A stretch of DNA of 64,000 nt. Source: Phocaeicola abscessus CCUG 55929 (GTDB lineage Bacteria; Bacteroidota; Bacteroidia; Bacteroidales; Bacteroidaceae). Shown piece after piece: positions 38,752-48,326 of the stretch. Where the stretch lies: contig NZ_HE997185.1 of NCBI RefSeq assembly GCF_000312445.1, positions 124,001-188,000 on the forward strand. The letters are read 5' to 3'. Made by a program: the position numbers and the translations under genes. The notes under the pieces were generated by a model that worked only from the letters and a program-made list of their open reading frames with translations, ran no database searches and was not told the origin of the DNA. Numbering within the stretch: the first letter of the stretch is position 1; each line of letters starts with the position of its first letter.

Positions 38752-39261
38752 ATGGATACAACAGTTAAATTTTATTCGTTGGATTATCGCGAATCGCGAA
38801 CATACCTGTACGCCGCATTGTTCCTTATAGGGAACATCGTTTTACCGCAATTGATTCACCTTCTGCCTCACGGCGGGCTGATTTGGCTACCCATTTACTT
38901 CTTCACCTTGATCGGTGCGTATAAATACGGATGGCAAGTCGGCCTGCTCACAGCAGTAGCCTCTCCGTTAGTCAACCACGGGTTATTCGGCATGCCTGCA
39001 GCACCCATGCTCGTTCCCATCCTGGTCAAGTCGGTCGTATTGGCATTGGCGGCAAGCTATGCCGCACACCGATATCAAAAAGTCTCCGTTCCGGTATTGG
39101 CGGCAGTGGTGCTCGCCTATCAGGCAATAGGATCGGCGGCCGAATGGATGATCGTCGGTAACCCGATCGCCGCATTGCAAGATTTCCGTATCGGTATCCC
39201 CGGTATGATGTTGCAGCTGTTCGGTGGTTATGCGACCATTAAATACCTTCTGAAGAAGTAA
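38752..39261 (+). CDS. ECF-type transporter S component
   Basis: A 169-residue membrane protein with about six hydrophobic segments and the ECF/QueT-like features: GNIVLPQLIHLLPHGGL near the N-terminus and VASPLVNHGLFGMPAAPML in the middle. It would bind a vitamin-like substrate and need a shared EcfA/EcfT module encoded elsewhere. Substrate is not predictable here. It starts 2 bp after the DUF1893 stop, indicating translational coupling. Confidence 0.82.
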   Translation: MDTTVKFYSLDYRESRTYLYAALFLIGNIVLPQLIHLLPHGGLIWLPIYFFTLIGAYKYGWQVGLLTAVASPLVNHGLFGMPAAPMLVPILVKSVVLALAASYAAHRYQKVSVPVLAAVVLAYQAIGSAAEWMIVGNPIAALQDFRIGIPGMMLQLFGGYATIKYLLKK

Positions 39262-39269
39262 GGACATCT

Positions 39270-39430
39270 CGCCGGACACGTCTCACAACGTAGCTGGACA
39301 CGTCCCATAACGTAGCTGGACACGTCCTACAACGTAGCCGGACACGTCCCATAACGTAGCCGGACACGTCCCATAACGTAGCTGGATACGTCCCATAACG
39401 TAGCTGGATACGTCCCATAACGTAGCTGGA
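39270..39430. repeat. 22-bp tandem repeat run
   Basis: About seven head-to-tail 22-bp units of the form CGTAGCTGGACACGTCCCAT plus AA, with T/C and C/T variants, follow immediately after the ECF gene stop. They form the left part of a 500-bp repeat block. Confidence 0.92.
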
Positions 39431-39468
39431 TACGTCCCGAACCCCGTCGGCGAGGTTGTTTATCCCGT

Positions 39469-39492
39469 CGGATAGGTTGTACAACCTATCCG
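39469..39492. repeat. 24-bp perfect palindrome at the repeat-orientation switch
   Basis: CGGATAGGTTGT (39469-39480) is followed directly by its exact reverse complement (39481-39492). Units to the left read GGATACGTCCC, units to the right read the opposite strand form, so the palindrome is the point where the family inverts. Confidence 0.95.
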
Positions 39493-39527
39493 GATACGTC
39501 CCGAACGTCAAATTCGAGGTTGTACAA

Positions 39528-39780
39528 CGTATCCGGCGAGGTCCGGGACGTCAAATTCGAGGTTATCCAACGTATCCGACGGGGTTCAGGACGTCAAATT
39601 TTAGGTTTCCCAACGTATCCGACGGGGTTCGGGACGTCAAATTCGAGGTTATCCAACGTATCCGACGGGGTTCGGGACGTCAAATTCGAGGTTATCCAAC
39701 GTATCCGACGGGATCCGGGACGTCAAATTCGAGGTTATCCAACGTATCCGACGGGATCCGGGACGTCGACATCGTTATTT
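39528..39780. repeat. 43-bp tandem repeat array
   Basis: Five complete 43-bp units begin at 39528, 39571, 39614, 39657 and 39700, with a sixth partial at 39743. Each starts CGTATCCGACGGGGTTCGGG, contains the palindrome GACGTC, and ends GGTTATCCAA. The block at 16010-16262 carries the same elements in reverse orientation. No gene is present in 39262-40099; the part 39781-40099 holds one short stem (GGGAAT/ATTCCC near 39852) and otherwise nothing I recognise. Confidence 0.95.
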
Positions 39781-40099
39781 TCCGTAAGTCTGACGGCGAA
39801 TCAGTAAGAGTAAAACGAGATTTCCGCTGGGACATATATAAAATAAAGAAGGGAATCCTCACGAATTCCCAATCTCACTTAACCTTAAAATCTAATACCA
39901 TGAAAAACACGATGCAAATATAGTCGTTTTATGTTATTCAGCATAATTTATTCGTATAAAATCATCCGTTGTTAACAACATTTAACAACAAGGATGTCGT
40001 TCATCGGGATTTTCGCCAGTCCGAGCGCCTCTGGCCCACCCCTTCCTTTCCCGGTTTAAGCAATAGCTCTCACCCCTCATCTGAATACGCTCCTTCTGC

Positions 40100-40738
40100 T
40101 CAAGGTGCCGAATCTTTCGTTTTCGTGACCATCAATCGATAACCGTTTGTCTGATCCAGTTTCTGCAGTTCTTCGTAAATTCTCAAACAGGCCCAGGCAT
40201 CGGTGGCGGCGTAAAGCGCCTGATTCTTAGAGAGTGTATCGGCCTCCCAGTTAGTCAGTTGTTGCGATTTGGCTATCCGCTGTCCGAACAAATTGGCATA
40301 AATTTTTTGCAGGCTCAAATCCTTGATGCCGAAACGTTGCACATACAGTTGCAACTCTACCCATTCGCCCTTGGTCGGGTTCATTTTTTTTCGTCTCGTC
40401 AACATGATAAAGTCGTCTTTCAGCGATAACCCGATCTTCAACACGCCGTTTTGCAGAAAATCGGCCAATTTGTCAGGAATTCCGATCTTGTTCAGCCGGA
40501 ATAAAAAGCAAACGTCTTCCGTCGATAATTGCAGCAAAGCCACTTTGTGGCGTAATCCCGGTCTAAACGACGGACGCGTTTCGGTATCCACTCCCACCCG
40601 TTGTTGTCCGTTCAAATAATCTACAGCCTTGTTGGCGTCCGATACGCTGCTGACGACGATGACCCGCCCTTTGAAAAGCACTTGCGGCATCGCGGTGATG
40701 GCTTGTTTCGTTACAAAATCTTTGATCTGTTTCATCAT
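40100..40738 (-). CDS. 3'-5' exonuclease (DEDDy, RNase D/WRN-like)
   Basis: A 212-residue single-domain exonuclease. ExoI is GVDTETRPSF (about residues 55-64), ExoII KIGLSLKDDF (about 105-114), and ExoIII is in ALYAATDAWACLRIYEEL with the Tyr/Asp pattern of DEDDy enzymes. It lacks HRDC and helicase domains. It overlaps the stop of the upstream DUF5063 gene by 4 bp, so the two are translationally coupled. Confidence 0.9.
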   Translation of the reverse strand: MMKQIKDFVTKQAITAMPQVLFKGRVIVVSSVSDANKAVDYLNGQQRVGVDTETRPSFRPGLRHKVALLQLSTEDVCFLFRLNKIGIPDKLADFLQNGVLKIGLSLKDDFIMLTRRKKMNPTKGEWVELQLYVQRFGIKDLSLQKIYANLFGQRIAKSQQLTNWEADTLSKNQALYAATDAWACLRIYEELQKLDQTNGYRLMVTKTKDSAP

Positions 40739-41331
40739 AACTCCGTTTCGTTCTCAGGATAGTCAGCCTGTGCATCACGACTTTCACCCTCCTCACACTG
40801 ATTGTATTTCGCATCGTGCAGAGCCCGCATCGCATTCACCAGTCGTTGCCCCCAATAAGTAGAAAAATGTTCTTTACAAACGGCAAGGGCATCGTTCATA
40901 ATCAGATTGATTCCACATTGAAAAACTTCGATAAAGTTTCTCACATCCTGGTAAATATCGGCCAGATCCTCGGAAATGGTACAGGTAAGCGGGCCTTCGC
41001 TATAGATCATGTCGGGAACGAACACTTCCAGATAATCGTCCTGCGAGCCCATCACGGCTTTGACCGCCATGCGGACATATTCATAGTCAGCTTCCGAAAC
41101 CGATTGCGCGGGCTCATCGATGCCCAATCGCTCGCAAGGAGGTATCAAGGACGCTTTCAGATAAAGTAAAGGAAGCAACTTGAGCGCAGTATCCACCCAT
41201 TCATCCCGCCGCTTCTCCCGCGCTCTTTCCATAAAAGCGCAGTATTCCGCAGCGACGGTAACAAACTCAATGGTATTCTTATCGAATATGACTTCCCTAT
41301 CCTTTTCCATAAATACTAATTTGAATTGCAA
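40735..41331 (-). CDS. DUF5063 family protein
   Basis: A 198-residue acidic, helical cytosolic protein that matches DUF5063 by composition and by its position upstream of a 3'-5' exonuclease, a pairing common in Bacteroidales. Recognisable segments are FVTVAAEYCAFMERA and IYQDVRNFIEVFQCG. Function is unknown. A minus-strand TAACTTTG -7 box lies just upstream (41336-41329), back-to-back with the ftsK promoter. Confidence 0.78.
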   Translation of the reverse strand: MQFKLVFMEKDREVIFDKNTIEFVTVAAEYCAFMERAREKRRDEWVDTALKLLPLLYLKASLIPPCERLGIDEPAQSVSEADYEYVRMAVKAVMGSQDDYLEVFVPDMIYSEGPLTCTISEDLADIYQDVRNFIEVFQCGINLIMNDALAVCKEHFSTYWGQRLVNAMRALHDAKYNQCEEGESRDAQADYPENETEL

Positions 41332-41379
41332 AGTTATGAAAAAACTGAAAAAAGCACTTCTTTATTCAGCTTTTTCCTG

Positions 41380-41387
41380 TATTTTTG
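41380..41387 (+). promoter_or_regulatory. candidate -7 element of ftsK
   Basis: TATTTTTG fits TAnnTTTG and lies 23 bp before the ftsK ATG. No clear TTTG -33 is visible. Confidence 0.5.
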
Positions 41388-41410
41388 TGGAATAAACCGT
41401 AAACGTAAAA

Positions 41411-43870
41411 ATGGCAAATAAAAAAGATATATCGACCAAGAAAAATAAAAAAGAACGAAACGACAGCACGCAGACGGGCAATTCGCTGATCGGATTCTTC
41501 AAGAGCGAGACGACGCATTTCGCAATAGGACTGATCTTCCTCATTATTGCCGTATATTTGCTGTTGGTATTTACTTCGTTCTTCTTTACGGGGGCGGCAG
41601 ATCAAAGCATCGTGGAGAACCCGGTAGAAAATATCAATCAGGCGATGAGCGAAGTGCAAAATTACGGAGCCCTGGGAGGTGCGCATATCTCTTATTTCTT
41701 TATCAACAACGGCTTTGGCCTGGCTGCTTACTTCATCGTCCTGTTTTTGGCGGTAGCCGGTCTCAAACTGATGCGCGCTTATAAGTTTCTGCTGTGGAAG
41801 TGGTTCCTATGCTGTACGATCCTGTTGATTTGGTTTTCCGTAGCGCTCGGTTTTTTCTTCGAAAATCCGATGGCGGACAGTTTTTTCTATCCCGGCGGCA
41901 TGCATGGACACAATATCAGCAACTGGTTGGAAGGATTGATCGGGCAACCGGGCGTCATATTGCTCCTGTTGGTGGTAGCTTTGCTCTTCCTCGTCTATGT
42001 CAGCAACGAGACCATAACCATCATTCGTAAAATTCTACATCCTCGTTTTAAACACGCTCTCCCAGCGGAATTATCCGACGAAAAGGAAAATGCAGGAAAT
42101 AAAACCGCAAGGGTAGAAGAGGAATATGCCGATCCTCAGCCGACGGTGGTCGATTTCGATTTGAATGCAAATAAGGCCAAATCGGAGACCTCCGAAAACG
42201 AAATGTTCGAACCCCCTCATTACGATTTCGGCATTTCGCCCCGGCGAAGTCCGAATTCGAACAGGGCCGAAATTGCAGATAAAGACGAACCGGATTTCAC
42301 GATCACCAACGATATTTCCGAAGAAGACGAAGCATACAGAGGCAAATTGACGATACCTTACAACCCGCGTCTCGACTTGGAAAATTATCACTTCCCTACG
42401 CTCGACTTACTGAACCCATGCGATGACGTTCGCCCGGACATCGACATGGAAGAACAAAATGCGAATAAGAACCGTATCATCGACGTACTGCGCAGTTTCG
42501 GCATCGAGATCAATTCCATCAAAGCCAGCGTCGGACCGACCGTTACCTTATACGAGATTACCCCTGCGGAAGGCATCCGCATCGCTAAGATCAAAAATCT
42601 GGAGGATGACATCGCCTTGAGTCTCTCCGCATTAGGCATCCGCATCATCGCTCCGATTCCCGGAAAAGGAACGATCGGTATCGAAGTGCCCAATGCCAAC
42701 CCCCAAATTGTACCTATGCGATCGGTTCTCGCCAGCAAGAAGTTTCAGGAAACGACGATGGAACTGCCTATCGCCATGGGCAAAACCATTACCAACGAGG
42801 TGTTCCTGGTCGATTTGGCCAAAGCGCCTCACATGCTGGTTGCAGGTGCTACCGGACAAGGAAAATCGGTAGGGTTGAACGCGATCGTCACTTCGTTATT
42901 ATACAAAAAACATCCGGCTGAGTTGAAATTCGTCATCATCGATCCCAAGAAAGTCGAATTCTCAGTCTATGCCCCCATTGAGAATCATTATTTGGCTAAG
43001 CTTCCCGAGTGGCAGGATGCCATCATTACCGATGTTACGCAAGTGGTCAACATATTGAATTCGCTTTGTAAAGAGATGGATACGCGTTACGATTTGCTCA
43101 AGAAAGCCATGTGCCGCAACATCAGAGAATACAACGCCAAGTTCGTCAATCGGAAACTCAATCCGGAGCACGGACATCACTTCCTACCCTACATCGTCAT
43201 TATCGTAGACGAATTCGGCGACCTGATCATGACGGCTGGCAAAGAAATAGAATTGCCCATTTGCCGTATTGCGCAACTGGCACGCGCCGTCGGCATACAT
43301 GCCATCATCGCTACCCAACGGCCTACGACCAATATCATTACCGGCACAATCAAAGCGAATTTCCCCGCACGCGTGGCCTTCCGCGTTGCCGCCATGATCG
43401 ATTCGCGCACCATACTCGATCGCTCCGGAGCGCAACAGTTGATCGGCAAAGGAGATATGCTTTATCTTCAAGGGAACGATCCTGTCCGCGTGCAGTGCGC
43501 TTTCGTCGATACGCCGGAAGTAGAAAGAATAGTAAATCATATCAAGGATCAGCAGGGGTATCCGACTCCGTTCATTCTTCCGGAATGCGATACCGCCGAA
43601 GAAGGCGTGCAAAACGGCGAAGTCGACATGAACAAACTGGATCCGATGTTCGTGGAGGCTGCCCGGTTGATCGTATATAACCAACAAGGGTCGACTTCGC
43701 TCATCCAACGCAAGTTCGCCATCGGCTATAATCGGGCGGGACGCATCATGGATCAACTGGAAGCCGCAGGTATCGTTGGACCTACCCAGGGAAGCAAGGC
43801 GCGCGACGTGCTATGTATGGATGAAACTGATCTGGAAACGAAATTGAGTACGATGAATATCAAATTTTAA
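41411..43870 (+). CDS. ftsK: DNA translocase FtsK
   Basis: An 819-residue cell-division DNA pump that moves chromosome ends at the septum. Four membrane helices lie in the first 200 residues, followed by an acidic linker (about 220-320), the alpha domain, Walker A GATGQGKSVGLN (about residue 480), Walker B IVIIVDEFGDLIMT, and a C-terminal winged-helix gamma domain (RKFAIGYNRAGRIMDQLEAAG) that reads KOPS-type sites. It leads a run ftsK, lolA-like, trxB, protease, ABC genes, all with short gaps. Confidence 0.97.
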   Translation: MANKKDISTKKNKKERNDSTQTGNSLIGFFKSETTHFAIGLIFLIIAVYLLLVFTSFFFTGAADQSIVENPVENINQAMSEVQNYGALGGAHISYFFINNGFGLAAYFIVLFLAVAGLKLMRAYKFLLWKWFLCCTILLIWFSVALGFFFENPMADSFFYPGGMHGHNISNWLEGLIGQPGVILLLLVVALLFLVYVSNETITIIRKILHPRFKHALPAELSDEKENAGNKTARVEEEYADPQPTVVDFDLNANKAKSETSENEMFEPPHYDFGISPRRSPNSNRAEIADKDEPDFTITNDISEEDEAYRGKLTIPYNPRLDLENYHFPTLDLLNPCDDVRPDIDMEEQNANKNRIIDVLRSFGIEINSIKASVGPTVTLYEITPAEGIRIAKIKNLEDDIALSLSALGIRIIAPIPGKGTIGIEVPNANPQIVPMRSVLASKKFQETTMELPIAMGKTITNEVFLVDLAKAPHMLVAGATGQGKSVGLNAIVTSLLYKKHPAELKFVIIDPKKVEFSVYAPIENHYLAKLPEWQDAIITDVTQVVNILNSLCKEMDTRYDLLKKAMCRNIREYNAKFVNRKLNPEHGHHFLPYIVIIVDEFGDLIMTAGKEIELPICRIAQLARAVGIHAIIATQRPTTNIITGTIKANFPARVAFRVAAMIDSRTILDRSGAQQLIGKGDMLYLQGNDPVRVQCAFVDTPEVERIVNHIKDQQGYPTPFILPECDTAEEGVQNGEVDMNKLDPMFVEAARLIVYNQQGSTSLIQRKFAIGYNRAGRIMDQLEAAGIVGPTQGSKARDVLCMDETDLETKLSTMNIKF

Positions 43871-43875
43871 CAAGT

Positions 43876-44490
43876 ATGAAAAAATATTGCCTTGCCTTAT
43901 ATTTCCTTTCTCTCTGGCTTGGTTACACGGAAACATTTGCCCAACAAAACGCGAAGGCGAGAGAAATATTGGATAAAACCGCCGCGACCATCAAGAGTTC
44001 CGGGGGGATCCGGGCGACCTTCGACGGCACGCAGGAAGGCACTATCTTATTGGAAAACGAAAAGTTCTACCTAAACAATGGCGCCGTAGAAACTTGGTTC
44101 GATGGAAAAACGCAATGGAGCTATGTAAAAGCCAATGAGGAAGTAAATATCAGTTATCCGACACCCGAAGAACTGCAGGATACGAATCCGTATTTCCTCG
44201 TGTACTTCTATAAACGAGGTTATGATTACAGCTACGGCGGCATAAAAAAAATAAACGGCAAATCGGGATACGAAATCCTTCTAACCCCACAGGCTCCAAG
44301 TAATATCACGGCTATCACATTGCTTATCGCCGATGATTACTTGCCTTTCCACCTCCGCATAGAAGCGAAAAACCAACCGATACAAATCATACATATCCGA
44401 TCGTACCGGCTGCATCAAAATTTTAATAAGGACACGTTTAAATGCGACCTGAAAAAATATCCGCAAGCCGAAACGATCGATTTGAGATAG
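43876..44490 (+). CDS. LolA-like periplasmic lipoprotein carrier
   Basis: A 204-residue exported protein with signal peptide MKKYCLALYFLSLWLGYTETFA and a LolA-type half-barrel fold (AREILDKTAATIKSSGGIRA, ENEKFYLNNGAVETWFDGKTQW). It likely carries lipoproteins or a related lipid across the periplasm. The gap to ftsK is 5 bp, a ftsK-lolA pairing widespread in bacteria. Confidence 0.85.
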   Translation: MKKYCLALYFLSLWLGYTETFAQQNAKAREILDKTAATIKSSGGIRATFDGTQEGTILLENEKFYLNNGAVETWFDGKTQWSYVKANEEVNISYPTPEELQDTNPYFLVYFYKRGYDYSYGGIKKINGKSGYEILLTPQAPSNITAITLLIADDYLPFHLRIEAKNQPIQIIHIRSYRLHQNFNKDTFKCDLKKYPQAETIDLR

Positions 44491-44506
44491 ATAAATAAAA
44501 ATAAGA

Positions 44507-45463
44507 ATGGAAATGATGAATACAGAAAAAGTAAAATGTCTGATTATCGGGTCAGGACCAGCCGGCTATACCGCCGCCATCTATACGGGACGTGCCAACA
44601 TAGTACCGGTCATATACGAAGGATTGGAACCCGGAGGACAATTGACCACGACCACGATGGTGGAAAACTTCCCGGGATATCCCGACGGCGTAGAGGGCAC
44701 CCAATTGATGGACGACCTGCGGAAGCAAGCCCTCCGATTCGGTGCCGATATTCGAAACGGCATCATCGCCAAAGCGGAGTTGGATAAACATCCTTTTGTA
44801 CTGACTACCGACGGAGGTAAAACAATTGAAGCGGACGCCGTAATTATCGCAACCGGCGCATCGGCAAAATATTTAGGATTGGCGGATGAGAAAAAATATG
44901 CCGGCGAAGGTGTCAGCGCCTGCGCTACTTGCGACGGATTCTTTTACCGGAAGAAAGTGGTAGCGGTAGTCGGCGGAGGCGATACGGCTTGCGAAGATGC
45001 TACCTATTTGGCCGGATTGGCGAAAAAGGTTTACCTTATTGTAAGAAAACCTTATCTGCGCGCATCGAAAATCATGCAAGAGCGCGTCATGAACCAGCCA
45101 AATATCGAAATTTTATTCGAACACAATGCCGTAGGTCTGTTCGGAGAGAACGGTGTAGAAGGAGTGCATTTGGTCAAACGAAAAGGAGAACCGGATGAGA
45201 CATATTATGACCTGCCCATCGACGGATTCTTCTTAGCTATCGGGCATAAACCGAACTCCGACATATTTAAACCGTATCTCAAAACAGATGAAGTGGGCTA
45301 CATCATAACGGAGAAAGGAACGCCGAAAACGAATATCCCTGGAGTATTCGTAGCCGGCGACGTGGCAGACCCTCATTATCGCCAAGCCGTTACTGCCGCA
45401 GGAAGCGGCTGTCAAGCCGCCATCGAAACAGAACGATACTTATCCGTAAATAAATTAATATAA
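44507..45463 (+). CDS. trxB: thioredoxin-disulfide reductase
   Basis: A 318-residue flavoprotein that reduces thioredoxin with NADPH. FAD motif GSGPAGYTAAIY near residue 12, redox-active CATCDG (about 138-143), NADPH motif GGGDTACEDATYL and the C-terminal VFVAGDVADPHYRQAVTAAGSG are present. Length is standard. Confidence 0.97.
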   Translation: MEMMNTEKVKCLIIGSGPAGYTAAIYTGRANIVPVIYEGLEPGGQLTTTTMVENFPGYPDGVEGTQLMDDLRKQALRFGADIRNGIIAKAELDKHPFVLTTDGGKTIEADAVIIATGASAKYLGLADEKKYAGEGVSACATCDGFFYRKKVVAVVGGGDTACEDATYLAGLAKKVYLIVRKPYLRASKIMQERVMNQPNIEILFEHNAVGLFGENGVEGVHLVKRKGEPDETYYDLPIDGFFLAIGHKPNSDIFKPYLKTDEVGYIITEKGTPKTNIPGVFVAGDVADPHYRQAVTAAGSGCQAAIETERYLSVNKLI

Positions 45464-45480
45464 TCTTAAAATAAAAGACA

Positions 45481-48312
45481 ATGAAATCTCTAATGAAAAA
45501 AATCGTATTCAGCGTATTGCTGATGAATTTTGTGATGTACGGATGGGCTCAAGGGCAAATGCCGCAATTGCCAATCGATCCCAATGTACGAATAGGCAAG
45601 CTCGATAACGGACTTACCTATTATATCCGTCACAACGAATTGCCGCAGCATCAAGCGGACTATTATATCGCCCAAAAGGTAGGATCCATACTCGAAGAAG
45701 AAACCCAAAGAGGATTGGCTCACTTCCTCGAACACATGTGTTTCAACGGAACTCAACATTTCCCCGGCAAGGGAATTATCAATTACCTCGAAACGATCGG
45801 GGTGAAATTCGGCGAAAATCTGAATGCCTATACGAGTATCGACGAAACGGTTTATAATATCTCAAACGTGCCTACTACCCGCGAAGGGATAGCAGACTCA
45901 TGCCTGCTGATCCTGCGCGATTGGGCGGACGGCTTGACGCTCGACCCGAAAGAAATCGACAGCGAACGAGGCGTTATCCATGAAGAATGGCGTACCCGCC
46001 AAGGCGCAATGATGAGAATGTACGAAACGATTCTCCCCGAGATCTACCCGGATAGCAAATACGGTCATCGCCTACCGATCGGCTTAATGTCGGTGGTCGA
46101 TAATTTCCCGCACCAAGCCTTGCGCGATTATTACGAAAAATGGTACCGTCCAGACCAACAAGGCATCATCGTAGTCGGCGATATCGATGTCGACCTGATC
46201 GAAGCGAAAATCAAACGTACGTTTGCCGATATCAAAATGCCGGAAAATCCGGCAGAACGCGTATATTTCCCCGTTCCCAACGTCAATAAGACGATCGTGG
46301 GGCTCGCCAAAGATAAGGAACAGCAAATGACACAAATTCTCACCATGTTCAAACACGAAGCGATCAAACCGGAAGAAAAAAGAAATATCGAATACCTGGT
46401 GATCGACTATATGAAAGAAATGATTTCGACCATGCTCAACGATCGTCTTTCCGAATTGACGCAAAGGGCAAATCCTCCTTACTTGAGTAGCGGCAGCGGC
46501 GACGGAAACTATATGCTCTCGAAAACAAAAGATGCTTTCACCGTTTTTGCAGCAAGTAAAGACGACGGCATCGATACTGCCTTCGTCACCGTGCTGCGCG
46601 AAGTGAAACGTATGGAAGACTTCGGTTTTACCGCTTCCGAATATGTGAGAGCTAAGGCAAATTTCCTACGCTCTTTGGAAAAACGGTACAACGAACGCAA
46701 TAAAACTCAGAATGCCAACTACGTCAGGGAATATGTTCGGAATTTCCTTGACGGCGAACCGATCCCGGGAGTCGAAAACGAATACACACTCTATAATCAG
46801 ATCGTTCCCAATATTCCCTTAGAAGCGATCAATCAGTTCATCCCTGCGCTGGTAAACGATTCGAACATGGTCGTCGTCTTGTTTATGCCCGAGAAGGAAA
46901 GCATGAATTATCCTACGAAAGACCATATCGGCGACCTGATCAATGAAGTAAAGACAGAAACGTTAACCGCCTATCAGGATAAGGTTTCCGATGAACCCCT
47001 GTTGAAAGACAAACCTCTGTCCGGTAAAATCGTGAAGACCGAAGAAGGTAAATTCGGCTCCAAAATCCTGACCTTGTCGAACGGCGTACGCGTGATCGTG
47101 AAGACTACCGACTTCAAAGCGGACGAAATATCGATGAAGGCCTTCAGCCCGGGTGGCTCCAACTTATATCCGGACAAGGATATCATCCAGGTCAATCAAC
47201 TGAACAAAGTAGTCGGGTTAGGCGGACTGGGCAATTTCAGTACAATCGATCTGGAAAAAGCGTTGGCAGGAAAAGATGTGGATGTGAATGCCAACATCGG
47301 TAATCTGACCGAACAGGTGAGCGGCAAGTGTTCCCCTAAAGACTTGGAAACGATGTTGCAACTCACCTACCTTGCATTCACTGCTCCTCGCATGGATCAA
47401 GAAGCTTTCGAATCGTACAAGACTCGCTTTAAGACTCAACTGCAGAATATGAAAGGTTTACCGCGCAAGGCCTTTTCCGATACGCTTCAGGTAGCGTTAT
47501 ACAACCATCATCCGCGCGCCATCGATTTCACTCCCGAAATGGTCGACCAGATCGATTACGGCAAGATCATGGAAATGTACAAGGACCGTTTCAAGGATGC
47601 GAGCGATTTCACCTTTATCTTTGTGGGAAACATCGACCTCGATACGGCTGCCCCGTTGATAGAAACCTACTTAGGCGGTCTGCCTTCCATCGATCGGAAA
47701 GAAAATTACAAAGATGTCGACATGGATATCCGAAAAGGTAACTACCGCAATGTGTTTCACAAAGACCAGGAAACGCCCAAGGCGACCGTATTGATTATCT
47801 CTACCGGCAAATGCCCGTACAACTTAGAAAACAGTTTGAAAATGAGCATGCTTACCCAATTGCTCAACCAATCTTACTTGGAAAGCGTACGCGAAAAAGA
47901 AGGAGCTTCGTACGGCGTATCCGTATACGGAAAAATCAGTAAATATCCCGAGCCGAAAGAAGAAGCCTTCATGCAAATCTATTTCGACACGGATCCCGAT
48001 AAACGAACAGCCATGACCGACATCGTGTTGAAAGAACTGGATCATTTCGTGCAAAACGGAGCACCCGAAGAAAACCTTGTCAAAGCAAAGGAATTCCTGC
48101 ATAAGAAGCATAAGGAAAACTTAAGACTGAATAATTATTGGGTGAACCAATTGTTCGAATACTATTGGTACGATACTGACATGGATATGGACGCGGCCTA
48201 TGACAATATGGTGGACGCCATTACCATGAAAGACGTTCAGGATTTTGCCGACACCCTATTTAAACAAGGGAACCGCATCGAGGTTTGCATGACATCAGGC
48301 AACCTCGATTAA
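45481..48312 (+). CDS. secreted M16 family zinc protease
   Basis: A 943-residue periplasmic peptidase with signal peptide (VFSVLLMNFVMYGWAQ). The inverted zinc motif HFLEH in RGLAHFLEHMCFNG (about residues 80-84) and the distal Glu in SIDETVYNIS are present in the first M16 half; the C-terminal half (GASYGVSVYGKISKYPEP) is the inactive partner domain. It degrades peptides inside a closed chamber; substrates unknown. It is separated by 17 bp from trxB. Confidence 0.93.
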   Translation: MKSLMKKIVFSVLLMNFVMYGWAQGQMPQLPIDPNVRIGKLDNGLTYYIRHNELPQHQADYYIAQKVGSILEEETQRGLAHFLEHMCFNGTQHFPGKGIINYLETIGVKFGENLNAYTSIDETVYNISNVPTTREGIADSCLLILRDWADGLTLDPKEIDSERGVIHEEWRTRQGAMMRMYETILPEIYPDSKYGHRLPIGLMSVVDNFPHQALRDYYEKWYRPDQQGIIVVGDIDVDLIEAKIKRTFADIKMPENPAERVYFPVPNVNKTIVGLAKDKEQQMTQILTMFKHEAIKPEEKRNIEYLVIDYMKEMISTMLNDRLSELTQRANPPYLSSGSGDGNYMLSKTKDAFTVFAASKDDGIDTAFVTVLREVKRMEDFGFTASEYVRAKANFLRSLEKRYNERNKTQNANYVREYVRNFLDGEPIPGVENEYTLYNQIVPNIPLEAINQFIPALVNDSNMVVVLFMPEKESMNYPTKDHIGDLINEVKTETLTAYQDKVSDEPLLKDKPLSGKIVKTEEGKFGSKILTLSNGVRVIVKTTDFKADEISMKAFSPGGSNLYPDKDIIQVNQLNKVVGLGGLGNFSTIDLEKALAGKDVDVNANIGNLTEQVSGKCSPKDLETMLQLTYLAFTAPRMDQEAFESYKTRFKTQLQNMKGLPRKAFSDTLQVALYNHHPRAIDFTPEMVDQIDYGKIMEMYKDRFKDASDFTFIFVGNIDLDTAAPLIETYLGGLPSIDRKENYKDVDMDIRKGNYRNVFHKDQETPKATVLIISTGKCPYNLENSLKMSMLTQLLNQSYLESVREKEGASYGVSVYGKISKYPEPKEEAFMQIYFDTDPDKRTAMTDIVLKELDHFVQNGAPEENLVKAKEFLHKKHKENLRLNNYWVNQLFEYYWYDTDMDMDAAYDNMVDAITMKDVQDFADTLFKQGNRIEVCMTSGNLD

Positions 48313-48326
48313 TACCGAAGTAGCTT

